64,000 nt of DNA from Sphingobacterium sp. UBA7855 (GCA_002500745.1 DLST01000015.1:121090-185089), one strand, 5' to 3'; counted from the stretch's first letter, positions 33,165-42,043 are shown. Made by a program: numbers and translations. Notes: generated by a model from the sequence alone, not told the origin.

Positions 33165-36100
33165 TTAAAAATTAATATTCCCACCAACTGAAATTACGCG
33201 CGGCGCAGGCAAATCCAAATAATCAGGATCGAGATTTTCCTTATTCTTTCGCCAGATCAATCCCACGTTATTTGCTCCAATGTAAAGTTGGCCTTTGATC
33301 TTTTTGTCGTTTAGGCCAAAGTTGTAGCCGAGTCTAATATTTTGCACCCTAATGAGATCACCTTTGACGATATTATTGGAAGAATGCTGATAAAACAGAT
33401 CGCGATAACTATCGTTGGGATATTGCATCGATGGAACTGTTGTCGTCAATTCGTCCCCCGGCTGCTGCCATCTCTTGGCAAAATCAGCGTGTCCATCCCA
33501 AGAGTCAAATAAACTACCATAGACAATGGATTTCTTCTTAAAATAGTGTCCAAATTTAAAGAGCAGACTAAAATCTAGGTAAAACTTGCCATAGCCTATG
33601 GTAGTATTCCATGCTCCGTATATTGGCGGTAAGGCTGTACCATGGTAATTTAGGTATTGCAATGAATCTGTCGTCAGGGCCTGATAATCTTTCGATATTT
33701 CGCCATTTTTATATCCCCTTGGATCGCCATTAACCGGATCCAGCCCAGCGGATTTATAAGAGAAAACAGGGTACAGAGATTTATCCAATAACGGCATAAG
33801 CGTCCTCCCACCATCCAGATACAGGTTTGTCGCTCCGATTGTCCCTCTATAATCAGTCACTTTATTTTTGCTATAGGAAAAATTAATGGAAGATTGCCAG
33901 TAGCCTTTTCCGAACCTACCGCTTGAGGCGAGCGTTAAATCAATGCCATGCGTTGCTATTTGACCTACATTTTTTGTCAACAGCAAATAACCCGAAGTCG
34001 GATCTAAGGGATCATCAGAAAGCAGGTCAAAAGACTTCTTCCGATAATAATCTAGATTAGCCATTAATTTTCCACCATAGATTGATAAGTCCATTCCGAA
34101 ATTTAAGGTACGTACCGTTTCCCATTTGAGTCCCGGGTTTGGCGGGCTTCCAATCAGAGCATAAGGCAAATTGCTGTAATTTGAATTACCGACGTAGCCG
34201 ATTACAGTTTTATTGAGTGCCCCATAAGGTTGTACACCACCGTAACCGAAGGTTGACCGCAGTTTAAGATGATCTATCCAATCGGTCTCTTTCATAAATT
34301 TTTCCTTTGCTATCTGCCAAGAAAGTCCTGCCGACCATAGTGGATTCCACTGGCTGTTGACATTCGTCCCGAAGGAATTCGCGGCATCCTTTCGCGCAGA
34401 AAAAGAAAGCCCATATTTCCCCTTGTATTCGTATAAGCCATTAAAATACATGGAAACGGTTCCCGACAATGTTCCTGCATACGAATCCAAGGGCGTCATA
34501 AACCCGTAGCCGAGCCCACCGTAGAGCTGATAGATAGCATTATAATCCATGCTTTTGCGGCTGAGAACTTCGGCATTGTAACCATAAGATCCCGAAGAGC
34601 GCTGGTCGGCATTTCTGGTATACAGCTCTGTACCGATCAGTGCATTCAAAACATGGTCGCCCCCAAAAGACTTGTTGAAGCTCACTTGTACCCTTCCACG
34701 ATGCGATTGCATCTCATTGTCAGCATTGCGCAATATAGCTCCAAATGGAAAATCGTACAACTTTGCCCCATTGACAATTCGCGTATACTTATTGATCAAA
34801 TCCCGCACCTCAAAAGAATCCTCTCCCGAAAGCGATTCTGATTTGGTATTACTATGCTCATAACCATATATCAAATCGGCCTTTAAGAACGGGAGGATGT
34901 CATAATGCAAGTTAAAATTTAAATAAAGGTGCCTATTCCAGGCCTTGTAAGTCGACTTATCCCGATCCGCTAAAGGTCGGTAGTTCCAGTCCAATAGACC
35001 GTCAGCATTTGCCCTTTCAAGAAAAGATGGATTATAAAATCTCGGAATCGACAGGAAGTTTCCTTCCCCATCAGCCAATGAAGCATAAGGATACAACGTA
35101 TTTTTTCCACCACCGGGAACCATAGGATAACGTGGCGTTGAAGAGAACATTCGGTCTCGACCATTGATCAGGGAAAGCGTGTTCTCTATGGATAACTTTT
35201 GCCCCAATTGCCAGCTATTTACGGCCCGCAAGGTTAACCGGTCATTATTTGCCCCTTTTGTATCCCCTGTCCCGCGATCATAGCCTACCGAATAGCGGTT
35301 TCTATTGGTTGCATTACTTGTGGAAATATCCAAAAAGTACTGCTGATTGACCGCAGCTTGATAAATATATTTCATCAGGTCATTTCGATAATCGTTACCC
35401 TCTAGCGCTCTCAATCGCGTATTCAGATCAATATCCGACAAGCGCCTCGCTTTATTTGCATACAACATATCCACAACAGGCGAAAATATCGTCGTTTGAT
35501 TATAGGCGCTATTATATGCATCTTCGTAATACTTATTATCAAATAGAAAACGTTCCACATCGATAAAATCCTTACTATTGATCACTTTGTTATAGAATAG
35601 GTCAGGCTTGCTGCTGACCATTGTTGTTGTTGTGAAATTGATAGTAGGCTTACCGCCCACCTTTCCCTTTTTGGTGGTCACGACAATCACGCCATTTCCT
35701 GCTCGAGATCCCCATATACTGGAAGCTGCCGCATCCTTCAATACGGAGACAGATTCCACATCATTAGGATTAAGATCGTCCAATGTACCATCGTAAGGGA
35801 AATTATCGACCACGATGAGGGGCTGGGCCGCTATTTCAGAAAAGGTGTTTATCCCCCGTATATTTAACACCGATTTTCCGCTCCTTCTATCAAACTGCAG
35901 TCCGGAAACTTTACCTTCTATACGGTCCAAGATCCCTCTGCTCGGGATTTTATTGAAGTCTTTATTCGATACCACTCCGAAGCTACCCGTGGACCGTTCT
36001 TTCGGCATAATTTGATATCCCGTGTTCACCTGCACTTCATTCAGTTTATTTTCTTTGGTCTGCATCGAAATTATCAAGTTTGCACTATAACTATTCCAGC

Positions 36101-36341
36101 TGACCTTTTGGGTTTCAAAGCCGATTGCTGACACGGAGACTGTAAGTGGAGTAACTATACTGCTTATTTCAAACTTACCCAATGAATCCGTTCGATAAAT
36201 TGATGCAGATCCCACCAATTTAATATTCGCGTCAGCAATTGGATGCATCTTCTGGTCGATAACCTTCCCACTGTACCTACCCTGAGCAAATACAGTAAAG
36301 CAACAAAGAGTTGCCAGGATGGAGCTAATTATTCGTGTCAT
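33165..36341 (-). CDS. SusC/RagA-family TonB-dependent transporter
   Basis: The protein has 1058 residues. After a signal peptide (1-19) come a carboxypeptidase-like domain (about 22-95, GRYSGKVIDQKMHPIADANI), the linker VNTGYQIMPKERSTGSFGVV, and a plug with SVLNIRGINTFSEIAAQPLI and DAAASSIWGSRAGNGVIVVT. The beta-barrel ends in SVGGNINF. Its start overlaps the thioredoxin-like gene by 17 bases, so translation is coupled. The linked thioredoxin-like protein suggests the imported ligand may be a protein or peptide, as in the TlpA-SusCD operons of this phylum (inference). Confidence 0.95.
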   Translation of the reverse strand: MTRIISSILATLCCFTVFAQGRYSGKVIDQKMHPIADANIKLVGSASIYRTDSLGKFEISSIVTPLTVSVSAIGFETQKVSWNSYSANLIISMQTKENKLNEVQVNTGYQIMPKERSTGSFGVVSNKDFNKIPSRGILDRIEGKVSGLQFDRRSGKSVLNIRGINTFSEIAAQPLIVVDNFPYDGTLDDLNPNDVESVSVLKDAAASSIWGSRAGNGVIVVTTKKGKVGGKPTINFTTTTMVSSKPDLFYNKVINSKDFIDVERFLFDNKYYEDAYNSAYNQTTIFSPVVDMLYANKARRLSDIDLNTRLRALEGNDYRNDLMKYIYQAAVNQQYFLDISTSNATNRNRYSVGYDRGTGDTKGANNDRLTLRAVNSWQLGQKLSIENTLSLINGRDRMFSSTPRYPMVPGGGKNTLYPYASLADGEGNFLSIPRFYNPSFLERANADGLLDWNYRPLADRDKSTYKAWNRHLYLNFNLHYDILPFLKADLIYGYEHSNTKSESLSGEDSFEVRDLINKYTRIVNGAKLYDFPFGAILRNADNEMQSHRGRVQVSFNKSFGGDHVLNALIGTELYTRNADQRSSGSYGYNAEVLSRKSMDYNAIYQLYGGLGYGFMTPLDSYAGTLSGTVSMYFNGLYEYKGKYGLSFSARKDAANSFGTNVNSQWNPLWSAGLSWQIAKEKFMKETDWIDHLKLRSTFGYGGVQPYGALNKTVIGYVGNSNYSNLPYALIGSPPNPGLKWETVRTLNFGMDLSIYGGKLMANLDYYRKKSFDLLSDDPLDPTSGYLLLTKNVGQIATHGIDLTLASSGRFGKGYWQSSINFSYSKNKVTDYRGTIGATNLYLDGGRTLMPLLDKSLYPVFSYKSAGLDPVNGDPRGYKNGEISKDYQALTTDSLQYLNYHGTALPPIYGAWNTTIGYGKFYLDFSLLFKFGHYFKKKSIVYGSLFDSWDGHADFAKRWQQPGDELTTTVPSMQYPNDSYRDLFYQHSSNNIVKGDLIRVQNIRLGYNFGLNDKKIKGQLYIGANNVGLIWRKNKENLDPDYLDLPAPRVISVGGNINF

Positions 36342-36942
36342 AGCGATAATAATTTTTTAGAAAGGAGTTAACAGATACCGGACCAACCAATCTTTTTAGT
36401 GTTATTGCCGCTATTCTTTCATTGGCATCTACCCAAACATAAAATGGGTATACATCGTGCGGAAACAGCTTAATCAAATAATCATCAGCATATATTGAGG
36501 TAAGGTCATTTGTTCGAAGGATATCATTAGGCATATTATGTATCCGTTGATAAGTATCTTTTTCACCGTAGGAGTTTACTAACAAAATATTTAATTCCTT
36601 CCCGAACTGCTTTTGTAGCTCGACTAAGTCTGGAAAAGCAGCGATACAGGCGCCGCAGGTAGTAGACCAAAAGTCAAGAATAAAAGATTTGCCTTTGTAC
36701 TTAGATAGTTCTACGAATGCTGTGTCCCCTTGATTATAGATTTTCACTTTTCGGGACCAGAAATCTTGAGGTAATTTATTTCCGACGAGTACTGGACGCA
36801 CTGGATCAGACCCATCCGCCCCGCTGTCCTGGCGGGGCGTCTGGGCCGATAAACTAAACATAGAAACCAAACACAGCAGTATCGCTAGTGCTCGTTTGCT
36901 CTTAAAGGCTTTGTACAGATTGTATATTGTTGATTTCATCAT
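36325..36942 (-). CDS. TlpA/ResA-like thioredoxin with a CGAC active site
   Basis: The protein has 205 residues. The N-terminal signal (KRALAILLCLVSMFSLSAQ, cleavage near 34) precedes a thioredoxin domain with ILDFWSTTCGACIAAFPDLV (Cys96 and Cys99) and, where TlpA relatives have a cis-Pro, HDVYPFYVWVDA. CGAC replaces the common CGPC, so the redox potential may differ. It is predicted to be periplasmic. The gene starts one base after the stop of the hypothetical gene and overlaps the SusC start, so all four genes form one unit. Confidence 0.9.
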   Translation of the reverse strand: MMKSTIYNLYKAFKSKRALAILLCLVSMFSLSAQTPRQDSGADGSDPVRPVLVGNKLPQDFWSRKVKIYNQGDTAFVELSKYKGKSFILDFWSTTCGACIAAFPDLVELQKQFGKELNILLVNSYGEKDTYQRIHNMPNDILRTNDLTSIYADDYLIKLFPHDVYPFYVWVDANERIAAITLKRLVGPVSVNSFLKNYYRYDTNN

Positions 36943-36943
36943 T

Positions 36944-37321
36944 TTAAAGATTTGGCTGGTTAATGGATTGAAAAAAATCGTTGATTTTTTTGGTCAGCTG
37001 GAGTTCCTCCATATTCGCTTCCAGAGTTGACAGTTTTAATTGGCCCGTATCAATTTGACCGCTATGCGTCAGGAAATAGGCTATTAGCGCGCGCAAAATA
37101 TCCGACAAAAACAACGTTTGTTGTAGAGACTCCAATTTGCTTTCGGTAGCTTCGCCGAGGGTTTTGCATTTGAGATCCAATGCGTAGAGGTTTTCGCGTA
37201 TCGTGACTAGCGAATAATGATCCCAAAAGTTTTCGATACATTTCAATGGATCGTAACTGTCTTCATGGATCTCGTAAAATGGCGTGTCGAGATGCAGGAG
37301 ATCTTCATAAATGGCTTTCAT
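36944..37321 (-). CDS. Hypothetical protein, first gene of the thioredoxin-SusCD operon
   Basis: The protein has 125 residues, is acidic, helical and soluble, without signal peptide or Cys motif (one Cys at IKCIENF-type DPLKCIENFWDHY, one at LKCKTLG). It reads as a helical bundle with repeated Leu spacing (LQQTLFLSDILRALIAYFL). It is separated from the thioredoxin gene by one base. The family was not recognised. Its place at the head of the operon suggests a cytoplasmic accessory role. Confidence 0.7.
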   Translation of the reverse strand: MKAIYEDLLHLDTPFYEIHEDSYDPLKCIENFWDHYSLVTIRENLYALDLKCKTLGEATESKLESLQQTLFLSDILRALIAYFLTHSGQIDTGQLKLSTLEANMEELQLTKKINDFFQSINQPNL

Positions 37322-37654
37322 GTGTTTAGTTTTTAGCTGTGACCATAGCGCATAGCTCTCCCTGTCCGACCGAAATCAGTTTTTGTGGGAGCCTGAATGG
37401 GCTCAGGTCACAGCGGTGAAAAAATAAGAAATAGGTTATCGGGCGCAGTGCAGGACAGTTACACGTAATTTGATAGAGACGATACCGCGTCCGTTGGTAA
37501 AATAAAAAACCGACCTTTTTTATAGAATTTCTATAACAGTGTTTTTCTAAAATCTTTGCTTTTGAAATCGGAAACCCTTACTTTTAAAGTGCGAAGATAA
37601 AAGAGATGGGGGCTGTTCAATTTTAGAGCGTGGATCTAAAAAAAACAGGCCGGT
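37322..37654. other. Operon upstream region
   Basis: About 330 bases before the hypothetical gene at 37321. It contains an 8-1-8 palindrome (listed separately). No gene, and no exact TAnnTTTG on the minus strand. Confidence 0.4.
37520..37536. promoter_or_regulatory. 17-bp palindrome, candidate operator
   Basis: TTATAGAA-T-TTCTATAA is a perfect 8-1-8 inverted repeat 200 bases upstream of the thioredoxin-SusCD operon. It has the size of a dimeric repressor site; the binder is unknown. Confidence 0.35.
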
Positions 37655-37741
37655 AAAATCAACAATTGGTATGCGATAAATAAGCCATTACGGCTTTTAT
37701 ATCCATTCGATACCCAGGGGCTATCGACCATTGTTGATTTT
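37655..37741. other. Long stem-loop with inner hairpins
   Basis: AAAATCAACAAT (37655-37666) pairs with ATTGTTGATTTT (37730-37741). Inside are AAGCC/GGCTT and CGATA/TATCG arms. It lies just after the 36-codon minus-strand frame (37756-37866), so it may be its terminator, or part of a structured RNA. Confidence 0.4.
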
Positions 37742-37755
37742 AAGCTTTTAAGAAG

Positions 37756-37866
37756 CTATTCTGGTGGGCAGTATTTGTTCTTGATGAGCAGTGATACTGC
37801 AAGCTGACTCAACTGATCCTTGATCTGCCGTCGTTCTGTTGTGGTAAATGACTCTTTTTGTCTCAT
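37756..37866 (-). CDS. 36-residue basic peptide, hypothetical
   Basis: The minus-strand frame starts MRQKESFTTTERRQIKDQLS and ends in LLIKNKYCPPE. It is an amphipathic helix followed by a Cys-Pro-Pro end. It has both a stem-loop after the stop and structured sequence before the start. The composition is protein-like, but no relative was recognised and no RBS stands out. Confidence 0.4.
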   Translation of the reverse strand: MRQKESFTTTERRQIKDQLSQLAVSLLIKNKYCPPE

Positions 37867-37927
37867 AATTTACAAGTTGGGTTATCAACAAGAGTCTCGA
37901 AGGGGAAGGTCAAGCGCTAAATAAAGA

Positions 37928-38012
37928 GGATGGCCCACTATCTTCAACCAGCAGTGAGGCACGACGAAGAGCCTTTGACACGGTATCCAATAGGGAGCCA
38001 TCCCCTTTTTTT
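37928..38012 (+). ncRNA. Structured transcript end, possible small RNA or complex terminator
   Basis: GGATGGC (37928-37934) pairs with GCCATCC (37997-38003), followed by CC and T7 (38006-38012). Within it, CCACTAT and ATAGGG can extend the stem, and GGCACGACGAAGAGCC forms a short hairpin. The whole is an intrinsic terminator with a 60-base structured loop. There is no plus-strand gene immediately before it, so it may end a small RNA made from about 37870 onward. The class is not recognised. Confidence 0.35.
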
Positions 38013-38141
38013 GTAAAAATACAAAAAGCATGGGGGTTAGCAAACCCTACGTCTCGTGTCGTTGGAAAATTCGTCGTTTTCACTTCTGAGACTCAATCAG
38101 AAAACTGATTATATCACAAATATAGTCAATTATATACAACA

Positions 38142-38663
38142 ATGAAAAATACGATTCAAGAAAATACAGAAGAGCCTGATTATAAATATATTAAATTTAA
38201 AGAATTTAGAAAATATGTTTATGAATTGATTAGATCATGTAACTTAAGCAAAGTTGCTAAAGAAGATAAAAAGGATACAATTCAAGACCTCATTGCAAGA
38301 AATGGAGGTGATCTTTTTTCTGGACTTATGTTTTACTTGGTCTTGAAAGAACTTAACGCGGATATCAATATTGCTTGCGAAGACTTATTTCACGACTACA
38401 CGTATCCAGGCATGAAATCCCCAGCAGAAGATCTAACTAAGTTCGCAAAATTTATCTCAGGTATTAGCCTTACCGATGGTGAGATCGCATCCGCAATTGG
38501 CGCCAGTGGAAGTCGAATAAGCAGAATCCGACGTGCAAATGATGGAACCGATTTTTATCCCTATCAAGTGTATGCTTTAGCAAAAATATCACAAATTCAA
38601 CCTAGTCAACTTTTTGATTACTTTTACGGTGATGGCGAGCGTCCAATAATTGGGTTAACCTAA
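38142..38663 (+). CDS. HTH (XRE-like) DNA-binding protein
   Basis: The protein has 173 residues. The N-terminal 100 residues are charged and helical and not assigned. The C-terminal part (about 108-165) reads KFISGISLTDGEIASAIGAS, GSRISRIRRAN and YPYQVYALAKISQIQPSQLF, which fits a five-helix XRE/HTH_3 domain with GSRISRIRR as the recognition helix. It is AT-rich and is followed by the repeat module at 38749. It probably regulates a mobile or defence-type element; the target is unknown. Confidence 0.6.
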   Translation: MKNTIQENTEEPDYKYIKFKEFRKYVYELIRSCNLSKVAKEDKKDTIQDLIARNGGDLFSGLMFYLVLKELNADINIACEDLFHDYTYPGMKSPAEDLTKFAKFISGISLTDGEIASAIGASGSRISRIRRANDGTDFYPYQVYALAKISQIQPSQLFDYFYGDGERPIIGLT

Positions 38664-38748
38664 AGTAGCATCCAAAACGGCAAAAATAAAGATCAAAAAT
38701 CTTTTATAATTTTTTCAATTTCTAAAAATTATTTCTATATTAGATCAG

Positions 38749-38810
38749 CCGGTTGAAATATACCAACATCTAGCGAAGCGCCTTAATTTATTAGGGCGCT
38801 TTATTACTAA
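38749..38810 (+). repeat. Intergenic repeat module, copy 2, with terminator
   Basis: This matches 14016-14078 (see that copy). Here the palindrome is better preserved: AAGCGCCTTAAT with ATTAGGGCGCTT (38776-38801) gives a 12-bp stem with a 2-base loop. It stands 110 bases after the HTH gene. Confidence 0.5.
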
Positions 38811-38874
38811 AAAGAGTCAACCCCATCTACATAAAAATAGATTTTTTTCGTAATATATTTAGTTTCTAGAAGGT

Positions 38875-38914
38875 ACTCCTCTCGCATCACTTGATGTGTG
38901 GGGAGTTTTTTTTT
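38875..38914 (+). terminator. Second terminator of the module
   Basis: ACTCC...ATCA (38875-38889) pairs with TGAT...GGAGT (38892-38906), ending in T9 (38906-38914). The GGGGAGTTTTTTT end is shared with 14138-14150, 27114-27127 and 44351-44363. Confidence 0.7.
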
Positions 38915-39501
38915 GTTAGAGCAACTCTATCATTAAAATTCACAGAAATCTTTAACGAGTTTGGATTAATTAGTATAATAGATTTTTAGGTAAACTTATT
39001 TTTTTCTAAACACCAAAGTTCTTGCAATGCCTTCTTCCCGCTTATCTTTCAATGCCAAATACCTAATGATAAGTAGCTTTTGGAAAGAACTAATAAGCCT
39101 TTATAAGGCCTATACAGTTTCTATTCGTCTGAATGCATAAGTGTACGTGTAATCGTACAGCGGTGCTCTGCCACCTATTATTCTCGACGCTCTTCTTATA
39201 ACCCCTCAATTAGTTATTTCAATACTTTATTGTAAATAATTTCATATATTTGGATGCCTTTTAGTAATCAAAGCTTATTAACCTTAAGCAGTGTTAGCTT
39301 ATTATTTTTCAAAGCATCTGGACTTTTTTGAAATTTTAAATTTTGACAATAGAGGACGACGCGTATTGGCGTAGTGATGGAGTAATTTTGAATAAATAAA
39401 AAATACGGAAAACTTTAAGGAGCTTTTTGCCGAGACATTACACCTTGAGAAAACACACGAAAACATATGCCGGCAATTATCTAACAATCTAATTATAACG
39501 G
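38915..39501. other. AT-rich intergenic region with a candidate promoter
   Basis: TATATTTG at 39245-39252 is an exact -7 element but lies 250 bases before the gene at 39502, implying a long leader or a small RNA. A GTACG/CGTAC hairpin occurs near 39144-39159. No convincing open frame was found. Confidence 0.35.
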
Positions 39502-40113
39502 ATGAAACAACAATTTATTCAACATAATCCCGAATACCCAAACGTGCCAGGCATAGTGCAAGTAGAAGCATGTATTGTGGATGACAACGATATCCCAGAA
39601 GGATATGGTGGCATCAACAGCGAAGGTTATCCCTACGGCCTACTGCGGCGACAGCCAATTATCCCTGAAATTTTGAATGGAATCAACAATCCCAAAGTTT
39701 GGGCATTAGCGGAATCGTGTAACCGCCGGAACAGCGAACAGGGTTTTCGTATGTTCAAGGTAAATGGCGAGTATTGTTTTTGGGGATTACGACTATTACC
39801 TGTTGTTAGAACACCAAATGCTCAAGAACTCAAAATGCTTTTAGAAAAAGATCCTTCTTCAGCCGCGGCTTTAAAAAGTAAATCTATAACACCACGGATA
39901 ATTCGCGATATCACTTACAATCTTCTCCGGAAAGAGCTTGCCAAAGTACTTGATGTATCCGTAAAAGAAGCAAGTCACATTATCGGAAACGAGTTGGACT
40001 GTGCACCACACGAAGACCCTTGCGGCTATATCTTTATGGTGCCCAATTGGGCGCATAATTGGTTTAGACATGATGGCTACGTAAAACAAATGTTGGCAGT
40101 GTTGAATGGGTAA
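39502..40113 (+). CDS. HNH/Endo VII-like nuclease candidate
   Basis: The protein has 203 residues, with no signal peptide. The C-terminus reads CAPHEDPCGYIFMVPNWAHN followed by WFRHDGYV. An acidic/His start, a VP loop, then H and H-x-G is the spacing seen in HNH/Endo VII nucleases of toxin type (HH..D...LVP...H....H.GG). The N-terminal 110 residues are beta-rich (GYPYGLLRRQPIIPEILNGI, FKVNGEYCFWGLRLLP) and not recognised. It is the first gene of a unit with a TM2 coiled-coil membrane protein (22 bases downstream). Nuclease activity is inferred from the motif only; the alternative is a structural protein with a coincidental match. Confidence 0.5.
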   Translation: MKQQFIQHNPEYPNVPGIVQVEACIVDDNDIPEGYGGINSEGYPYGLLRRQPIIPEILNGINNPKVWALAESCNRRNSEQGFRMFKVNGEYCFWGLRLLPVVRTPNAQELKMLLEKDPSSAAALKSKSITPRIIRDITYNLLRKELAKVLDVSVKEASHIIGNELDCAPHEDPCGYIFMVPNWAHNWFRHDGYVKQMLAVLNG

Positions 40114-40134
40114 AATTAATCAATTTAAATAGAA

Positions 40135-41634
40135 ATGAATAGGCTTGAAAATATCTTAAAACAGCATATATCGAACTTACAAAGTACTGATATTAATTTT
40201 ATAACTCGTAAAATAGAGTATCTACACGAAAATATACCTTGGTATTATTATGCAAAACTCTTTGGAATCATTGCGTCTACTGTAATTCTATTAGGGAGTT
40301 TATTTAAAAACAAATATTTGGACGTAAATAGAAAGGAACCTTTTAGCAAACGTATATCGTATGGTTTGTTGCTGTTAAGTGGATTATTTGGTATTCATCA
40401 CTTATATCTTAGACAAAAAAAACAAGCATATATCTATTGGGGTTTGCTTGTATCTTTCATTATATTAAATGCAAATTTTTTTTATGTGTATCTTAAATTT
40501 CCAACTGTTATTTTTGATTTCTCATCCTATACAATTCTTTCAAAGATTGTATTTCTTTGTATGGGTTGCCTACTTATTAAGGATATTTTTTTAATTCCAT
40601 TTTTTTGTTATAAGCAGAATAACACTATTTATAAACGCCATTTTGAAACAGACCTTATATTAGGGGATAAGAAAAATTCCGTCACTAAACATCTTTCAAT
40701 TAAAAGACAAATTTCAACAAAAATAAAGAATGCTGATCGAGCAATCCATGAAATATTAAACGATAAAAGTATAAATACAGAAGGCCCAGAAGTCAGTAAT
40801 TTTTTTAAATCAATTGTAACATTAGGGAAATCTTCTAAACTTCAAAACGAAGTAAATCGCTTATCTGCTTTACAACAGGTCGCTCTTACTACACAGAGTG
40901 ATTTTAGAGATGCAATGGATTATCATAATGATGCAGAAATATTATTGGCAAAATGTAGGATGGACGTCTTCAGAAATCTTTCATTAGCGAAAGAAATGGT
41001 TATTATCATCAAAGATAAGATTAGCAGTAAGGGTAGTGAGATAATCAACGACAAGATAACAAAAATAGAAATTGACGGTATTAAAACGTTTCAAGATGAA
41101 AAAATGCTCATCAAATCTTTCAGTGACAGTTCATTTTTTGATGACGTGCATGAAAAAGTAGGCAAATCTATAGTTAATGTACTTGATAACAAAAAGGAAA
41201 TAAATAAGCATACTTTAATAGAGAATGGTATCGAATTAACATTAGAATTAATCGGAAGCTTCGTTTCTGAAATTGGTCGATTAAATAAAGAAGTTTCTTC
41301 AAAACGTCTTGAGGTACAACAAGCAAAAAACAAGATAGAAAATGCAATGCTTAATACCAGTAAAGGTTTTTTAGCTATTAAGGCGAATATATTAAGAATC
41401 AATGAAATTATAGAATCTTTAGATAAGGTCAATAAATTGTTCATAAAGCGTTATGACCCTATGAGACTAAAGGTTTTTGGGGATTCAGACCTTTTTTCCT
41501 ATTTGAATCAAAAATCGAATCGAAAAAAATTGAAAAATGATAAGGAATTTTGGGAGGATGTAAAACTATTACTCCAAATATGCCATGAATATAACAACAT
41601 AAATAAAGCAAAAATCATAGATGATGGAAAATAA
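40135..41634 (+). CDS. TM2-domain membrane protein with a long coiled-coil region
   Basis: The protein has 499 residues. Residues 38-58 and about 80-175 contain four to five hydrophobic segments. SGLFGIHHLYLRQKKQAYIY and the following GLLVSF segment fit the TM2 domain (G-x-G-x-H-x-FYL pattern). From residue 180 to the end the protein is cytoplasmic and helical with heptad-like spacing (SIKRQISTKIKNADRAIHEI, LNKEVSSKRLEVQQAKNKIE). No nucleotide-binding motif was seen. Its end overlaps the next gene by 14 bases. The combination is unusual; it may anchor an effector or a filament at the membrane. Confidence 0.6.
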   Translation: MNRLENILKQHISNLQSTDINFITRKIEYLHENIPWYYYAKLFGIIASTVILLGSLFKNKYLDVNRKEPFSKRISYGLLLLSGLFGIHHLYLRQKKQAYIYWGLLVSFIILNANFFYVYLKFPTVIFDFSSYTILSKIVFLCMGCLLIKDIFLIPFFCYKQNNTIYKRHFETDLILGDKKNSVTKHLSIKRQISTKIKNADRAIHEILNDKSINTEGPEVSNFFKSIVTLGKSSKLQNEVNRLSALQQVALTTQSDFRDAMDYHNDAEILLAKCRMDVFRNLSLAKEMVIIIKDKISSKGSEIINDKITKIEIDGIKTFQDEKMLIKSFSDSSFFDDVHEKVGKSIVNVLDNKKEINKHTLIENGIELTLELIGSFVSEIGRLNKEVSSKRLEVQQAKNKIENAMLNTSKGFLAIKANILRINEIIESLDKVNKLFIKRYDPMRLKVFGDSDLFSYLNQKSNRKKLKNDKEFWEDVKLLLQICHEYNNINKAKIIDDGK

Positions 41635-42043
41635 TAAAACAACAGCAAAAAAACGCATCGCAAGTGCACTTGTGGATAAAACCATAAACGTAATTAGTTC
41701 ATTTGACGTTAATAAAGTTGAAGAACTCTGGAAAGAAAGTAGACAGATGAATTATGAGCTTAAGAAGCTTAAGATTGAATCTGATGAACGGATAAAAATC
41801 TATTCAGGTAAACTTCAAGAATTAAGAAATACTTTGGAAACAACTTTTGCTGAACGTGAAACTGGTTTAAGTGCTTTATATAGGAATCTTGAACAGGCAG
41901 AAAAAGAAAATGATCGAGAGAAAATTATGGCTATTTTAATGCTAATTAGCGGTATTATAGTCAAAAACCCATTAAATGACTTTGTCAAAATGACGAAGGC
42001 ATTAGAATTTGGCAATCAAGACACTTTAGAGCTAGATTTTTAA
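41621..42043 (+). CDS. Small coiled-coil protein
   Basis: The protein has 140 residues from 41621 (ATG ATG; 41624 also possible). It is helical and charged throughout (VEELWKESRQMNYELKKLKI, RETGLSALYRNLEQAEKEND), with a less charged end (IMAILMLISGIIVKNPLNDF). It overlaps the previous gene by 14 bases, which implies translational coupling and a partner function with the TM2 protein. The family was not recognised. Confidence 0.65.
   Translation: MMENNKTTAKKRIASALVDKTINVISSFDVNKVEELWKESRQMNYELKKLKIESDERIKIYSGKLQELRNTLETTFAERETGLSALYRNLEQAEKENDREKIMAILMLISGIIVKNPLNDFVKMTKALEFGNQDTLELDF

Noticed and set aside
37300..38141. Insertion sequence with terminal inverted repeats
   Set aside because: The long stem-loops lie in the middle, not at the ends, and no transposase frame or target duplication was found.
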